Part shown: positions 1 through 8,223 of the stretch, in pieces
Numbering within the stretch: position 1 is the stretch's first letter
Layout of the letters: the number at the start of each line of letters is the position of its first letter
Assembly (NCBI GenBank): GCA_029059055.1
Contig: JAIDWS010000013.1
Coordinates: 1 to 44,954 of the forward strand
DNA length: 44,954 nt
Reading direction: 5' to 3'
Source of the DNA: Alphaproteobacteria bacterium
Lineage (GTDB): Bacteria > Pseudomonadota > Alphaproteobacteria > Rs-D84
Translations under genes and position numbers: made by a program
The notes under the pieces: model-generated
Told to the model about the DNA's origin: nothing
The model's input: only the letters and a program-made list of their open reading frames with translations
The model's database searches: none

Positions 1-167
1 CGAAGCGTGCCTTCGGCAAACAAATCATCCCCGCGTTCGCATCGCTGATAATCTTTCTTGCTCATTTTCAGCAGTGCCGCGGCGTCCGCCACACTGATGC
101 GCAGGTGTTGCCGCGCGCATCGCATAATGTTGCCATAGTAGTTTGCATCGATTAATAATTTAGCCAT
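1..167 (-). CDS. Small HTH (XRE-like) protein, copy A, partial at window edge
   Basis: The reading frame starts at ATG 167 on the minus strand and runs off the left edge after about 55 codons. The visible protein begins MAKLLIDANYYGNIMR and is closely similar to the complete copies at 11417-11644 and 37522-37749. The segment IMRCARQHLRISVADAAALL followed by KKDYQRCERG resembles a Cro/XRE-type helix-turn-helix (helix, turn, recognition helix, then ERG). A weak ribosome binding site (TGGAG, about 8 nt upstream) lies just after the terminator of the structured RNA at 191-355, so transcription of this gene needs read-through of that terminator. DNA binding is inferred from the fold pattern only; the target is unknown. 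Confidence 0.75.
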   Translation of the reverse strand, partial: MAKLLIDANYYGNIMRCARQHLRISVADAAALLKMSKKDYQRCERGDDLFAEGTL

Positions 168-190
168 AGTTTTAACTCCATTGTTTCATT

Positions 191-220
191 AAAAAACACC
201 ACCCAAGACATTTGGGTGGT
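191..220 (-). terminator. Intrinsic terminator of structured RNA copy A
   Basis: On the minus strand a 9-bp stem (ACCACCCAA with TTGGGTGGT) is followed by a run of six T. It lies between the RNA and the ribosome binding site of the HTH-like gene. Confidence 0.8.
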
Positions 221-355
221 TGGAGGTTAAGAACTATCCAAGATAGTGTCGTTTATTTATATATATCACGACCCTCCAACCAATGTGGAGTAAATATTTT
301 TTGTCGTTTCCGACACTTGGAGAGGTTCTTACACCCCGCACCGGATTCCCAATGC
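191..355 (-). ncRNA. Structured RNA / attenuator-like leader, copy A
   Basis: This is a roughly 165-nt transcript predicted from promoter 362-390 to the T-run at 191. Visible stems on the minus strand are: TGTCG/CGACA closing a GAAA tetraloop (315-302); CTCCA/TGGAG (290-286 with 278-274); GGTTGGAGG with CCTCCAACC (281-273 with 226-218); GTCGT/ACGAC (272-268 with 252-248) around a 15-nt loop; and ACTATC/GATAGT (247-233). Copies at 11230 and 37333 keep the same stems with different base pairs, which supports a selected RNA structure. No family is recognised. It may be a cis-acting leader of the HTH-like gene, a trans-acting sRNA, or both. Confidence 0.75.
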
Positions 356-361
356 ATGTCC

Positions 362-390
362 AGTATATCGCATTATACGGGAATGTTCAA
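362..390 (-). promoter_or_regulatory. Sigma70-type promoter of RNA copy A
   Basis: On the minus strand TTGAAC (390-385) and TATACT (367-362) are separated by 17 bp. The conserved RNA start GCATTGGG begins 7 nt after the -10. The same spacing and the flanking ATTTAAATTCC are seen in copies B and C. Confidence 0.8.
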
Positions 391-416
391 GGAATTTAAA
401 TCATCCGGTGTGTTTT

Positions 417-516
417 CTGGATTGCCGCGCCACTGCCGTGGCTCGCAATGACAAGGGTGTTTAACATCCAGGAACTGCATCCCCTTTGTCATTGCGAACG
501 CAGTGACGCAATCCAG
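417..516. repeat. Alternating inverted-repeat element (BIME-like), single unit
   Basis: A forward half (CTGGATTGC...GCAATGAC, 417-452) and a reverse half (GTCATTGCG...CAATCCAG, 488-516) are separated by about 35 bp. The linker ends in the same kind of ACTGCATCCCCTTT sequence found at the other elements. The halves are inverted repeats of each other, so the unit can fold into a long stem-loop. Confidence 0.8.
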
Positions 517-527
517 TAAATTTTTAT

Positions 528-575
528 CCCCGCGCACCCGCGGGGGGCAAACAAAAAAATCCCCCGCGGGGGATT
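528..575. terminator. Two GC-rich hairpins; minus-strand terminator
   Basis: CCCCGCG/CGCGGGG forms a hairpin at about 528-545. The palindrome AATCCCCCGCGGGGGATT at 558-575 is followed on the minus strand by seven T. It would stop minus-strand transcription, yet no minus-strand gene lies to its right before 2987. It may insulate copy A from antisense transcription. Confidence 0.5.
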
Positions 576-650
576 CCCGGGGGCGGTCGCGCGGGGCGGA
601 ATGCGATTTTTTTTTGCGCGTAATTTCATCTTTCCCATCTGGGCAAGTTA

Positions 651-659
651 TGATATAAT
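651..659 (+). promoter_or_regulatory. Extended -10 promoter, leaderless start
   Basis: TGATATAAT ends 9 nt before ATG 669, so transcription should start about 2-3 nt upstream of the start codon. No ribosome binding site is present and the -35 region is poor. Confidence 0.65.
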
Positions 660-668
660 TTATTCATA

Positions 669-2948
669 ATGAAAAAGGTTGCAACCTGTTTATTCTTGAT
701 GACGTTATGCGCGTCCGGCGGATTTGCCGCGGCGGTTACGCCATCGCGCAGTTTGCCCACATCCAATAATAATACCAATACATCCGGCACATCGGATGCG
801 ACGGTCGCCCGCACGGCGGTGGCCGCCCGTACCCCGATTAAGCGGGACGCGACCGAAACCGGCGCAACCACCACCGCCACCGCGGATGCGCCCGTTGCAA
901 CACCAATTGCGGCGACGACCACGACCACTGTGACGCCATCGCGTACGGCCACGGTATCACGCACGGTTGCCACCACCGCCACCGATGTAACACCAACATC
1001 CCGTGGCAGTGGGAACACCCGCACCACCACCGGTTATTCCCGGTCGGTTGCACCGGCAAACGCCACATCGGCACGTGACAATTTGGATGCCGCGGTCAGC
1101 ACCGTCGGGCGTAACGCCCGCGTCAGTGCGGCCAGCATTAACAACACCGCCGCGGTGCGTCGTGCCGGCGTGACATTACGCCCCAGCACGGCCGAAGTGG
1201 GCGGCCGCGCCACCATCGGCAATACGGGTGTCCAAACCGGATCGAATGTTGCATCCGAAGTGCGCGCCGTACAAACACGCGCCGCCGTGACCACCCGCGA
1301 AACAATTGCAGATGCCAAAGAACGTCTGGAACAGACGGCCGAATTAAACAAATCGTGCCAGGAACAGTATAACGATTGCATGGACCAGTTCTGTGCGGTT
1401 ATCGATTCCAATCAAAAACGGTGCAGCTGTTCGTCGAACCTGTCCAGATATACCAAGGTGGAATCGGCCGTCAAAGATGCCAATACCCAATTGAACGAAG
1501 TTGCCCAGCGTATCCGATATATCGGATTGTCCGCCGATGAAATTCGCGCCATCATGTCCGCGACCGAGGCCGAAGAAGCCCTGGCGGGGCAACGCGACAC
1601 GACCGAATCGCGCAACATGTTGCAACAAATCGAAGATATGATAAAAGACCCGACCAGTTCGACGTCTTATTATTCGGGGGATTCTTTTTCGGGGCTGGAT
1701 TTGGATTTGGACTTTTCTTCCGACAGCAGCGATTTGTTCAATCTGGATTTCTTGAACAACAATTCGTCCAGTTTATCCAATATGCGCGGGGCCGATTTGT
1801 ACAATGCCGCCAAAAAGCGGTGTAACACCATCTTGAAACAATGCAAAGATGTCGGGGCCACGTCCCAGCAAATTACCGCCAATTACGATTTGGCCATTGA
1901 TAAAGATTGCCTGGCGTATGAACAGGGTTTAAGCAAGATGAACGACACATTGAAATCCAATGTGCGCAGTGCGAACCTGATGCTGCAAAAGGCGCGACTG
2001 GCCGTGTTGCAAAACAAAAACCAATACGATGCCAAGGGGTGTATCGCGGCACTGGATACGTGCATGACCGATGATATGGTGTGCGGTGAAAATTATGTCA
2101 AATGTCTGGACCCGACCAAGAAATATATTGATGAAAATGGTAATGTCGTCCTGGGGCAGAATATCACCCATATCACCAAATTTATGGACCCGACCAATTA
2201 CAGCAACGCCAATATTGATGCCACATACCTGGCCAATGCCAGTACGCAGTCTTTGACGACCAGTGCATGTATCGCCCCGCCTGCGGATAAAAAAAAGGGC
2301 ACAAACAACGACGGTGCGTGCATCGCGCGGTATTTGCTGGATAAAATCGGCACCGGGAAAAAGGTTTCTGACAACGGGCTGTGCCGTGCGGTATTGGATA
2401 AATGTCAACAATACACATATAAAAACGATACGTACCAACCGTACAATGATGTTGTCGTCAGCTATATCCAGCGCGCCATGGTCAATGTCCAGGCCGCCCA
2501 ACGGAAAATCATTTCTGATTATGCGTCAACATGTATGACCGAAATCGCCACATGTTATAATCAACAGGTGACCCAGGTTAATGCCTGGTCGAACGTCGCC
2601 AGTGTCGACAGCATTTATCGTGTGATGACGGGGGCGTGCCACAATGTGGCGTTGACATGCGCGTATGCGGTGTTTGCAAACGATACCAAATCGTGCCCGA
2701 AAAATGATGACGGTACGTATAATGACGCTGACTGTATCAAAAACATTTCCGAAATGTTTTATCAATCGTTATTGTGCCCGGATAATTCGGATTATGCCGC
2801 GGAGCAGGGGACAGCCGACAGCAACGGATACGTCAATGACCATTGTAAATGCCGCAGCGGTTATTATTCGTATAATAATCAGTGTTATGCCACATGCCCG
2901 GTGGGTACAGAAATTAAAGGTACGGCCTGTAAGAAAAAGGCCACGTAA
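669..2948 (+). CDS. Large secreted Thr/Ala-rich, Cys-repeat protein (unknown function)
   Basis: 759 residues. Residues 1-20 form a signal peptide (MKKVATCLFLMTLCASGGFA). Residues about 21-225 are a low-complexity Thr/Ala/Arg-rich stretch. From residue 230 on there is a repeated C-x6-C motif: CQEQYNDC (230-237), CNTILKQC (385-392), CIAALDTC (458-465), CGENYVKC (472-479), CRAVLDKC (572-579), CMTEIATC (622-629) and CHNVALTC (657-664). An Asp/Ser-rich acidic linker lies at about 335-370, and a Cys-rich tail (CKCRSGYYSYNNQC, then CPVGTEIKGTAC) resembles small disulfide modules. Paired cysteines seven residues apart in likely helices suggest oxidised helical hairpins outside the cytoplasm. I recognise no family; surface or periplasmic location is inferred. 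It is transcribed alone from a nearly leaderless promoter and ends at a terminator shared with dnaQ. Confidence 0.8.
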   Translation: MKKVATCLFLMTLCASGGFAAAVTPSRSLPTSNNNTNTSGTSDATVARTAVAARTPIKRDATETGATTTATADAPVATPIAATTTTTVTPSRTATVSRTVATTATDVTPTSRGSGNTRTTTGYSRSVAPANATSARDNLDAAVSTVGRNARVSAASINNTAAVRRAGVTLRPSTAEVGGRATIGNTGVQTGSNVASEVRAVQTRAAVTTRETIADAKERLEQTAELNKSCQEQYNDCMDQFCAVIDSNQKRCSCSSNLSRYTKVESAVKDANTQLNEVAQRIRYIGLSADEIRAIMSATEAEEALAGQRDTTESRNMLQQIEDMIKDPTSSTSYYSGDSFSGLDLDLDFSSDSSDLFNLDFLNNNSSSLSNMRGADLYNAAKKRCNTILKQCKDVGATSQQITANYDLAIDKDCLAYEQGLSKMNDTLKSNVRSANLMLQKARLAVLQNKNQYDAKGCIAALDTCMTDDMVCGENYVKCLDPTKKYIDENGNVVLGQNITHITKFMDPTNYSNANIDATYLANASTQSLTTSACIAPPADKKKGTNNDGACIARYLLDKIGTGKKVSDNGLCRAVLDKCQQYTYKNDTYQPYNDVVVSYIQRAMVNVQAAQRKIISDYASTCMTEIATCYNQQVTQVNAWSNVASVDSIYRVMTGACHNVALTCAYAVFANDTKSCPKNDDGTYNDADCIKNISEMFYQSLLCPDNSDYAAEQGTADSNGYVNDHCKCRSGYYSYNNQCYATCPVGTEIKGTACKKKAT

Positions 2949-2979
2949 TAAAAATCCCCGCATTTGCGGGGATTTTTTT
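2949..2979. terminator. Bidirectional terminator
   Basis: AATCCCCGC and GCGGGGATT form a stem with A-run and T-run on its two sides. It serves the converging genes at 669-2948 and 2987-3661. Confidence 0.85.
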
Positions 2980-2986
2980 AACAAAT

Positions 2987-3661
2987 TTATGCCGTGATTT
3001 TTTCCATAAATGCGTTGTGTGCGGCCAATTCTTCGTCATGGGGCCGGAATGTGCGGCGGGGGAAATTGGTGTCTTTGGTATGTTTTGCCAATGCCGCATG
3101 TTGCTGGGCGATGATTTCACTGATGTCCGGGGCGGGGGCCGTGTTTTCCAATTCCAAATAAACCTTGGCCAGGATTTCCGAATCGATTAACGCCCCGTGC
3201 GCGTCCGCACGCGCCGTCAGCGGAATGCCATACCATTTGGCCAAAACATCCAAAGTATAACTTTTGGGACCAAACACCCGGTTGCGCGCAATAACCAATG
3301 AATCAAATTGCTGGGCGCGGGGGATTTGCGGCATACGGCATGCCGCCAATTCATAATTGATAAATGGAAAGTCAAAATCCAAACCGTTGTGCGCCACAAT
3401 GGGGCTGTCGCCGATAAAATCCAAAAAAGATTTGGCCACGGCGGCGAATTTCGGTTTGTCTTCCAAAAATGCGTTGGAAATTTTGTGAACCATGTATGCG
3501 TCGGGCGGAATGATTTTGCCGTCCGGATTAATATATTCATGAAATGTGCGGTCGGTCAATTTGCCGTCGATGATTTCCACCGCACCGATTTCAATGCACC
3601 GGTCACCGCGGGCATAATCCAATCCGGTCGTTTCAATGTCAAAGCAGATGATTCGTTTCAT
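2987..3661 (-). CDS. dnaQ: DNA polymerase III epsilon-like 3'-5' exonuclease
   Basis: 224 residues, DEDD(h) exonuclease family. Exo I is FDIETTGLD with Asp8 and Glu10. Exo II is HNGLDFDFPF with Asp97. Exo III is HGALIDSEIL with His155 and Asp160. These residues match the metal-binding and catalytic set of DnaQ. The C-terminal tail of about 50 residues is where the proofreading subunit usually binds the polymerase alpha subunit, although no clamp-binding motif is obvious. It diverges from the helicase gene at 3735, and its start codon has no strong ribosome binding site. Length is normal for DnaQ (about 220-245 residues). The epsilon assignment rather than another DnaQ-type exonuclease is likely, since it is full length and carries no fusion. 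Confidence 0.9.
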   Translation of the reverse strand: MKRIICFDIETTGLDYARGDRCIEIGAVEIIDGKLTDRTFHEYINPDGKIIPPDAYMVHKISNAFLEDKPKFAAVAKSFLDFIGDSPIVAHNGLDFDFPFINYELAACRMPQIPRAQQFDSLVIARNRVFGPKSYTLDVLAKWYGIPLTARADAHGALIDSEILAKVYLELENTAPAPDISEIIAQQHAALAKHTKDTNFPRRTFRPHDEELAAHNAFMEKITA

Positions 3662-3690
3662 GTCGCGCTGTCCCGGGGTTAAATAAACTT

Positions 3691-3719
3691 TTGCTATGTT
3701 GCGTTTTTGGCATTATAAT
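3691..3719 (+). promoter_or_regulatory. Promoter of the UvrD-type helicase gene
   Basis: TTGCTA (3691-3696) and TATAAT (3714-3719) are separated by 17 bp. The predicted start is near 3726, which coincides with an in-frame GTG and lies 9 nt before ATG 3735, so the 5' leader is very short or absent. Confidence 0.75.
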
Positions 3720-3734
3720 GACTTCGTGAATTTA

Positions 3735-5834
3735 ATGCTAGAAAATCTTAATGTGCAACAACGATTGGCGGTGGAAACGACCGATGGGCCGCTGTTGGTG
3801 TTATCCGGGGCGGGAACCGGAAAAACGCGCGTGTTGACCACACGCATCGCGTACATATTGGACATGGGATTGGCCATGCCGTGGCAGATTTTGGCCCTGA
3901 CGTTCACGAACAAGGCGGCAAATGAAATGAAAAACCGCCTGGGGCAGATGGGGGGCGGCGCATGGTCGGCCGCCGATATTTGGTGCGGCACGTTTCATTC
4001 GGTCTGTTTGCGCATTTTGCGATATAATTGTGAACGGGCGGGATTGCGTCGTGATTTCTTGGTATACGGCGAAGATGATCAAAAGGCTGTCTTGAAAACA
4101 ATATTTGCCGAAATGGGGTTGGACCCAAAAGAATATAACCCCGCCACATGGGTTGAAAAAATTTCCGGGATTAAGGACAAAGGATTGGATGCCGCCACCC
4201 ATCTGGGCGGGCGCATGGGCGAAATTTATGATGCGTATAACGCCGAATTGGCGCGGTTGAATGCCGTCGATTTTGGCGACATTATCTTGAAAGTTTTGGA
4301 ATTGTTTGACACGGCACCGGATATCTTGGAACAGTATCAGCGTCAGTTTCACTATATCCTGGTCGATGAATTTCAAGATACCAACGGCGCACAGATGCAG
4401 TTTTTAACGATGTTAACGCCCGCCGGTGGCGCCCAGAATATTTGCTGTGTCGGGGATGATGATCAATCGATTTATTCGTGGCGCGGGGCGGAAATTAAAC
4501 ATATCTTGAATTTCGATAAAACATACGAAAATGCCCAGATTATTCGTCTGGAAACAAATTACCGGTCGTCGGCCAATATTCTGGGGGCGGCCAATTCATT
4601 AATCCGGCATAACGCGGGGCGTCTGGGCAAAGATTTGCATCCCGCGCCCGGGGTGGATGCGGGGGACCCGGTCTATGTGTTGACGGTGCCAACCGATTGG
4701 GACGAAGCGCGCGCCATCGCCGACACCATCGGGCGTAATGCCGACAACAAATATTCGGACTTTGCCGTTTTAATTCGCGCGGGCAGTTTGTCACGCCTGT
4801 TCGAAGAAGAATTTACATCCCGCGGCATTCCATACCGATTGATTGGCGCGACCAAGTTTTATGACAGAATGGAAATCCGGGATGCGATTGCGTATCTGCG
4901 GTTGTTGGTCCATCCGTTTGATGATTTGTCATTTTTGCGCGTCATTGCAAAGCCGCGTCGTGGATTCGGCCCGTCGGCAATTGCGAAAATCCGCGGATAT
5001 GGTGCGAATTTAATGGTGGGATTGCGTGCGGCGCCATTGGCGGGAAAACAGCGCGCCGCGGCAGATGAATTTTTGGCGGCGTTTGATTTTGACTGGGACG
5101 CGATGCGCCCCGCGGACGCGGCGCAAACATTGCTGGAAAAATCCGGGTATATCAAAATGTGGCGCGATGCCAAGGATGCAGACGCCCCCGAACGCATTGA
5201 AAATGTCAAAGAATTAATTACCAACGTCATATCCAAATATGACACCATGGCGGAATTCTTGGAACATGCGGCATTGATGATGACCGATGACAACGATACG
5301 GAAACCGCCGGCGACACCAACGCGGTCAGCATTATGACCATCCACGCGGCCAAGGGATTGGAATTCAATACGGTCTTTTTACCCGCATGGGAAGACGGGA
5401 TTTTCCCCAACGAAATGGCGATAAACGAAGGGGCCCTGGAAGAAGAACGCCGTCTGGCATATGTTGCGGTGACGCGCGGCCGCGTTCGCGCCGTTATCAG
5501 TAATGCCATGTCGCGCATGGTGTTCGGCGAACGCAAATACAACGCCCCCAGCCGATTTATTGCCGAAATGGACCCGCAATTCTTGACGTTCCAGGGTGTC
5601 GGGATGGGCGCGATGCGCAGTCTGCGGACACGCGGAATCGAACAATCGTATGGCAATGCCCCGCGGCCCCGGCCCGCGCCCGTGCGCAGTGAAAATCTGG
5701 TTGGGAAATTGGTTTTGCATACCGAAATGGGGCGCGGCGTTATTATTGAATCTGATGGGGACATATTGACCATCGCGTTCCGGGACAAAGGCATCAAGAA
5801 AGTTGCCAAACAATTTGTCCAGATATCGAAATAA
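3735..5834 (+). CDS. UvrD/PcrA-type superfamily 1 DNA helicase
   Basis: About 700 residues, the usual length for UvrD/PcrA/Rep. Walker A is SGAGTGKT (residues 24-31). Walker B is VDEFQDTN, followed by GDDDQSIYSWRGA (motif III), LETNYRSS (motif IV), MTIHAAKGLEF (motif V) and RRLAYVAVTR (motif VI). The C-terminal GRGVI...KVAKQFVQI segment resembles the Tudor-like tail of PcrA/UvrD, which contacts RNA polymerase in those proteins. The expected role is 3'-5' unwinding in repair and clearing of replication-transcription conflicts. The frame is open upstream to 3696, but that stretch contains the promoter. Starts at GTG 3726 or ATG 3735 are therefore preferred; ATG 3735 gives the family-typical N terminus LNVQQRLAV. 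No Shine-Dalgarno is present. Confidence 0.92.
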   Translation: MLENLNVQQRLAVETTDGPLLVLSGAGTGKTRVLTTRIAYILDMGLAMPWQILALTFTNKAANEMKNRLGQMGGGAWSAADIWCGTFHSVCLRILRYNCERAGLRRDFLVYGEDDQKAVLKTIFAEMGLDPKEYNPATWVEKISGIKDKGLDAATHLGGRMGEIYDAYNAELARLNAVDFGDIILKVLELFDTAPDILEQYQRQFHYILVDEFQDTNGAQMQFLTMLTPAGGAQNICCVGDDDQSIYSWRGAEIKHILNFDKTYENAQIIRLETNYRSSANILGAANSLIRHNAGRLGKDLHPAPGVDAGDPVYVLTVPTDWDEARAIADTIGRNADNKYSDFAVLIRAGSLSRLFEEEFTSRGIPYRLIGATKFYDRMEIRDAIAYLRLLVHPFDDLSFLRVIAKPRRGFGPSAIAKIRGYGANLMVGLRAAPLAGKQRAAADEFLAAFDFDWDAMRPADAAQTLLEKSGYIKMWRDAKDADAPERIENVKELITNVISKYDTMAEFLEHAALMMTDDNDTETAGDTNAVSIMTIHAAKGLEFNTVFLPAWEDGIFPNEMAINEGALEEERRLAYVAVTRGRVRAVISNAMSRMVFGERKYNAPSRFIAEMDPQFLTFQGVGMGAMRSLRTRGIEQSYGNAPRPRPAPVRSENLVGKLVLHTEMGRGVIIESDGDILTIAFRDKGIKKVAKQFVQISK

Positions 5835-5849
5835 TCCACATGAAATTAT

Positions 5850-5877
5850 TTGCAAACGCGTGATAATGCTCTATAAT
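5850..5877 (+). promoter_or_regulatory. Promoter of pnp
   Basis: TTGCAA (5850-5855) and TATAAT (5872-5877) with a 16-bp spacer predict a leader of about 105 nt. Confidence 0.7.
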
Positions 5878-5883
5878 TACAGG

Positions 5884-5961
5884 GTGCGCGTGGGAAATTG
5901 TTCATTTCTGTGTTTGATGACCCGCCAGAACCCAGAAACGAATAATTTTTCTGCGGCGCAC
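5884..5961 (+). promoter_or_regulatory. pnp: Foldable 5' leader of pnp
   Basis: GTGCGC (5884-5889) can pair with GCGCAC (5956-5961), enclosing a second hairpin TTCTG (5906-5910) with CAGAA (5926-5930 or 5933-5937). In E. coli a stem in the pnp leader is cut by RNase III and mediates PNPase autoregulation. A similar role here is inference from position and pairing only. Confidence 0.45.
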
Positions 5962-5988
5962 GGTTTAACGTAAAATGGAGTATAACAA

Positions 5989-8160
5989 ATGTTATTTGGT
6001 TTATTTAACAAAGATGATAAAACGCATCTGAATAATCCAATCGCCGTTGAAATCCCGTATGGGGATGAAACACTGCGTTTGGAAACGGGCCGCATGGCGA
6101 AACAGGCCAACGGGTCGGTCTTGGCCACGATGGGCGGGACAATGGTTTTGGCAACGGTATGCGCGGAAAAATCCGCCGTCGAAGGACAAGATTTCTTTCC
6201 CTTGACCGTTGATTACCAGGAAAAGTTTGCGTCCGCCGGTCGTATCCCGGGGTCGCGTGACCGCCGCGAAGGCAAGGCATCGACCGCCGAAACATTGACG
6301 GCGCGTTTGATTGACCGCCCGATTCGCCCGCTGTTCCCGGAAACATTCAAGAACAAGGTGCAAATCATTGCCCAAGTCTTTTCGTATGATAAAAAGAATC
6401 AGCCCGATATTTTGGCCATGATTGCGTCGTCTGCGGCGTTGGCGTTGTCGGGTGTCCCGTTCCAGGGGCCCATTGGTGCGGCCCGCGTCGGGTACATGGA
6501 TGGCCAATATATCTTGAACCCGTCGAAAAAGGTTGTCGAAGAATCCGAAATGGATTTGGTTGTCGCCGCCACCAAAGACGGGGTTTTGATGGTTGAATCC
6601 GAAATCGGTGAATTGGACGAAGCGACCACATTGGGCGCGGTCAAATTCGGTTTTGACGCGCAACAGGCCGTTATCGCCGCAATTAACGAATTGGCAGCCC
6701 AGGCGGGCAAAGCCGCATGGGATGTCCCGGCCAAATCCGCGGAATACATCGCAATGGAATCGGACTTTGAACGGTTTGCCGGCGATATCGAATCTGCGCT
6801 GGGCATCAAAGAAAAATTGGTCCGTTTGGATACACTGTCCGAAATTCACACCGCGGCCAAGGCACGCATTGCAGAATTGTTCCCGGAAACCACATTGGCC
6901 ACATCCACATTGGAATCATGGGCGGATGAAATTGTCGAAAACATTACCGCACGCATTATGCGCGGCAATATCTTGGCGGGTCGTCCCCGTATCGACGGCC
7001 GTGACAACAAAACGGTGCGTCCGATTGAAATCGAATTGGGCGTTTTGCCCCGCGCACATGGGTCTGCGTTGTTCACACGTGGTGAAACCCAGGCATTGGT
7101 GTCGTTGACACTGGGTGGCGGCAAAGACGCGTTGCCGATTGAATCCCTGGACGGGTCCGAAGAAAAAGATTTCTTCTTGAACTATAATTTCCCGGGTTAT
7201 TCCGTTGGCGAATGCAAGGGGCTGAAATCCCCGTCGCGCCGCGAACTGGGGCATGGAAATCTGGCGTGGCGTGCGCTGCACCCGATGGTGCCGACCCGCG
7301 AACAGTTTGACTATGTCATTCGCGTTGTGTCCGATATTCTGGAATCGAACGGTTCTTCGTCGATGGCGACCACATGTGGCGCGACATTGGCGATGATGGA
7401 CGGCGGTGTGCCGTTGACACGTCCGGTTGCCGGTATCGCCATGGGTTTGATCAAGGAAGGTGATGATTACGCCATTCTGACCGACATCCTGGGTGACGAA
7501 GACCATCTGGGCGATATGGATTTCAAGGTTACCGGTACCGACCGCGGTATCACGGCGTTGCAGATGGACATCAAAATCACATCCATCACATTTGAAATCA
7601 TGGAACGTGCCCTGGCCCAGGCAAAAGACGGCCGTATGCACATCTTGGGCAAAATTGAAAAGGCGATTAAGGCCCCGCGTGACAAAGTGTCCGAATACGC
7701 GCCCCAGTCATACACGATGAAAATCAACCCGGAAAAGGTTCGTGAAGTCATCGGCAAAGGCGGCAGCGTGATTCAGGCTTTGACCCGTGAAACAAATACC
7801 CAAATTGACCTGTCGGATGATGGTACGGTTAAAATTATGGCCGTATCCCGCGAAGATGCCGACGCGGCCATCGCCCGCATCAAAGACATCGTCGCCGAAC
7901 CGGAAGTGGGCGTGATTTACGCCGGCACAGTGTCCGGGGTCAAAGATTTCGGTCTGTTTGTGAAAATCATGAACGGGTTTGAATCGATGGTTCACATTTC
8001 TGAAATCACCGGCGAACGTCTGGCCAAGATTGAAGATGCCAAATTAAAAGAAGGCGACAAAGTCTTTGTCAAATACCTGGGCGTGGACAAACGTGGTAAA
8101 ACCCGTCTGTCGATGGTTGGTATTGACCAACAGACCGGCGCCGAAGTGAAAAAGGCGTAA
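5989..8160 (+). CDS. pnp: Polyribonucleotide nucleotidyltransferase (PNPase)
   Basis: 723 residues, full length. Two RNase PH-type domains come first (N-terminal GRMAKQANGSVLATMGGT; second domain PRAHGSALFTRGETQALVS and the catalytic-region ILGDEDHLGDMDFKVTG). They are followed by a KH domain (EKVREVIGKGGSVIQ) and an S1 domain (GTVSGVKDFGLFVKIMNGFE). The enzyme degrades RNA 3' to 5' by phosphorolysis and is a core part of bacterial RNA turnover. The start at 5989 is preceded by ATGGAG at suitable spacing. The gene usually follows rpsO, but here it follows the helicase gene behind its own promoter and a structured leader. A G/C-rich hairpin region and ebfC follow. Confidence 0.97.
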   Translation: MLFGLFNKDDKTHLNNPIAVEIPYGDETLRLETGRMAKQANGSVLATMGGTMVLATVCAEKSAVEGQDFFPLTVDYQEKFASAGRIPGSRDRREGKASTAETLTARLIDRPIRPLFPETFKNKVQIIAQVFSYDKKNQPDILAMIASSAALALSGVPFQGPIGAARVGYMDGQYILNPSKKVVEESEMDLVVAATKDGVLMVESEIGELDEATTLGAVKFGFDAQQAVIAAINELAAQAGKAAWDVPAKSAEYIAMESDFERFAGDIESALGIKEKLVRLDTLSEIHTAAKARIAELFPETTLATSTLESWADEIVENITARIMRGNILAGRPRIDGRDNKTVRPIEIELGVLPRAHGSALFTRGETQALVSLTLGGGKDALPIESLDGSEEKDFFLNYNFPGYSVGECKGLKSPSRRELGHGNLAWRALHPMVPTREQFDYVIRVVSDILESNGSSSMATTCGATLAMMDGGVPLTRPVAGIAMGLIKEGDDYAILTDILGDEDHLGDMDFKVTGTDRGITALQMDIKITSITFEIMERALAQAKDGRMHILGKIEKAIKAPRDKVSEYAPQSYTMKINPEKVREVIGKGGSVIQALTRETNTQIDLSDDGTVKIMAVSREDADAAIARIKDIVAEPEVGVIYAGTVSGVKDFGLFVKIMNGFESMVHISEITGERLAKIEDAKLKEGDKVFVKYLGVDKRGKTRLSMVGIDQQTGAEVKKA

Positions 8161-8170
8161 CAACCACACG

Positions 8171-8216
8171 GGGGGCGCGTTTATCGCGCCCCCATGCGAT
8201 TATAAAAACATGGGGG
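8171..8216 (+). promoter_or_regulatory. Competing hairpins before ebfC, possible RBS switch
   Basis: GGGGGCGCG (8171-8179) pairs with CGCGCCCCC (8185-8193). The CCCCC of that stem plus AT (8189-8195) can instead pair with ATGGGGG (8210-8216), which contains the ribosome binding site of ebfC (GGGGGAA, 6 nt before ATG 8224). The two hairpins are mutually exclusive. The first lacks a T-run, so it is a poor intrinsic terminator. Confidence 0.4.
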
Positions 8217-8223
8217 AATAAAA

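Noticed and set aside
626..1030. 134-codon antisense frame opposite the Thr/Ala-rich head
   Set aside because: The Val-rich low-complexity product is the mirror of a repetitive coding sequence; there is no promoter or ribosome binding site.
3696..3734. Earlier helicase start at 3696
   Set aside because: The segment contains the -35 to -10 promoter of the gene, so it cannot be in its mRNA.
4859..5839. 326-codon open frame antisense to the helicase gene
   Set aside because: It is the complement of strongly conserved helicase motifs, with no ribosome binding site and no recognisable protein features.
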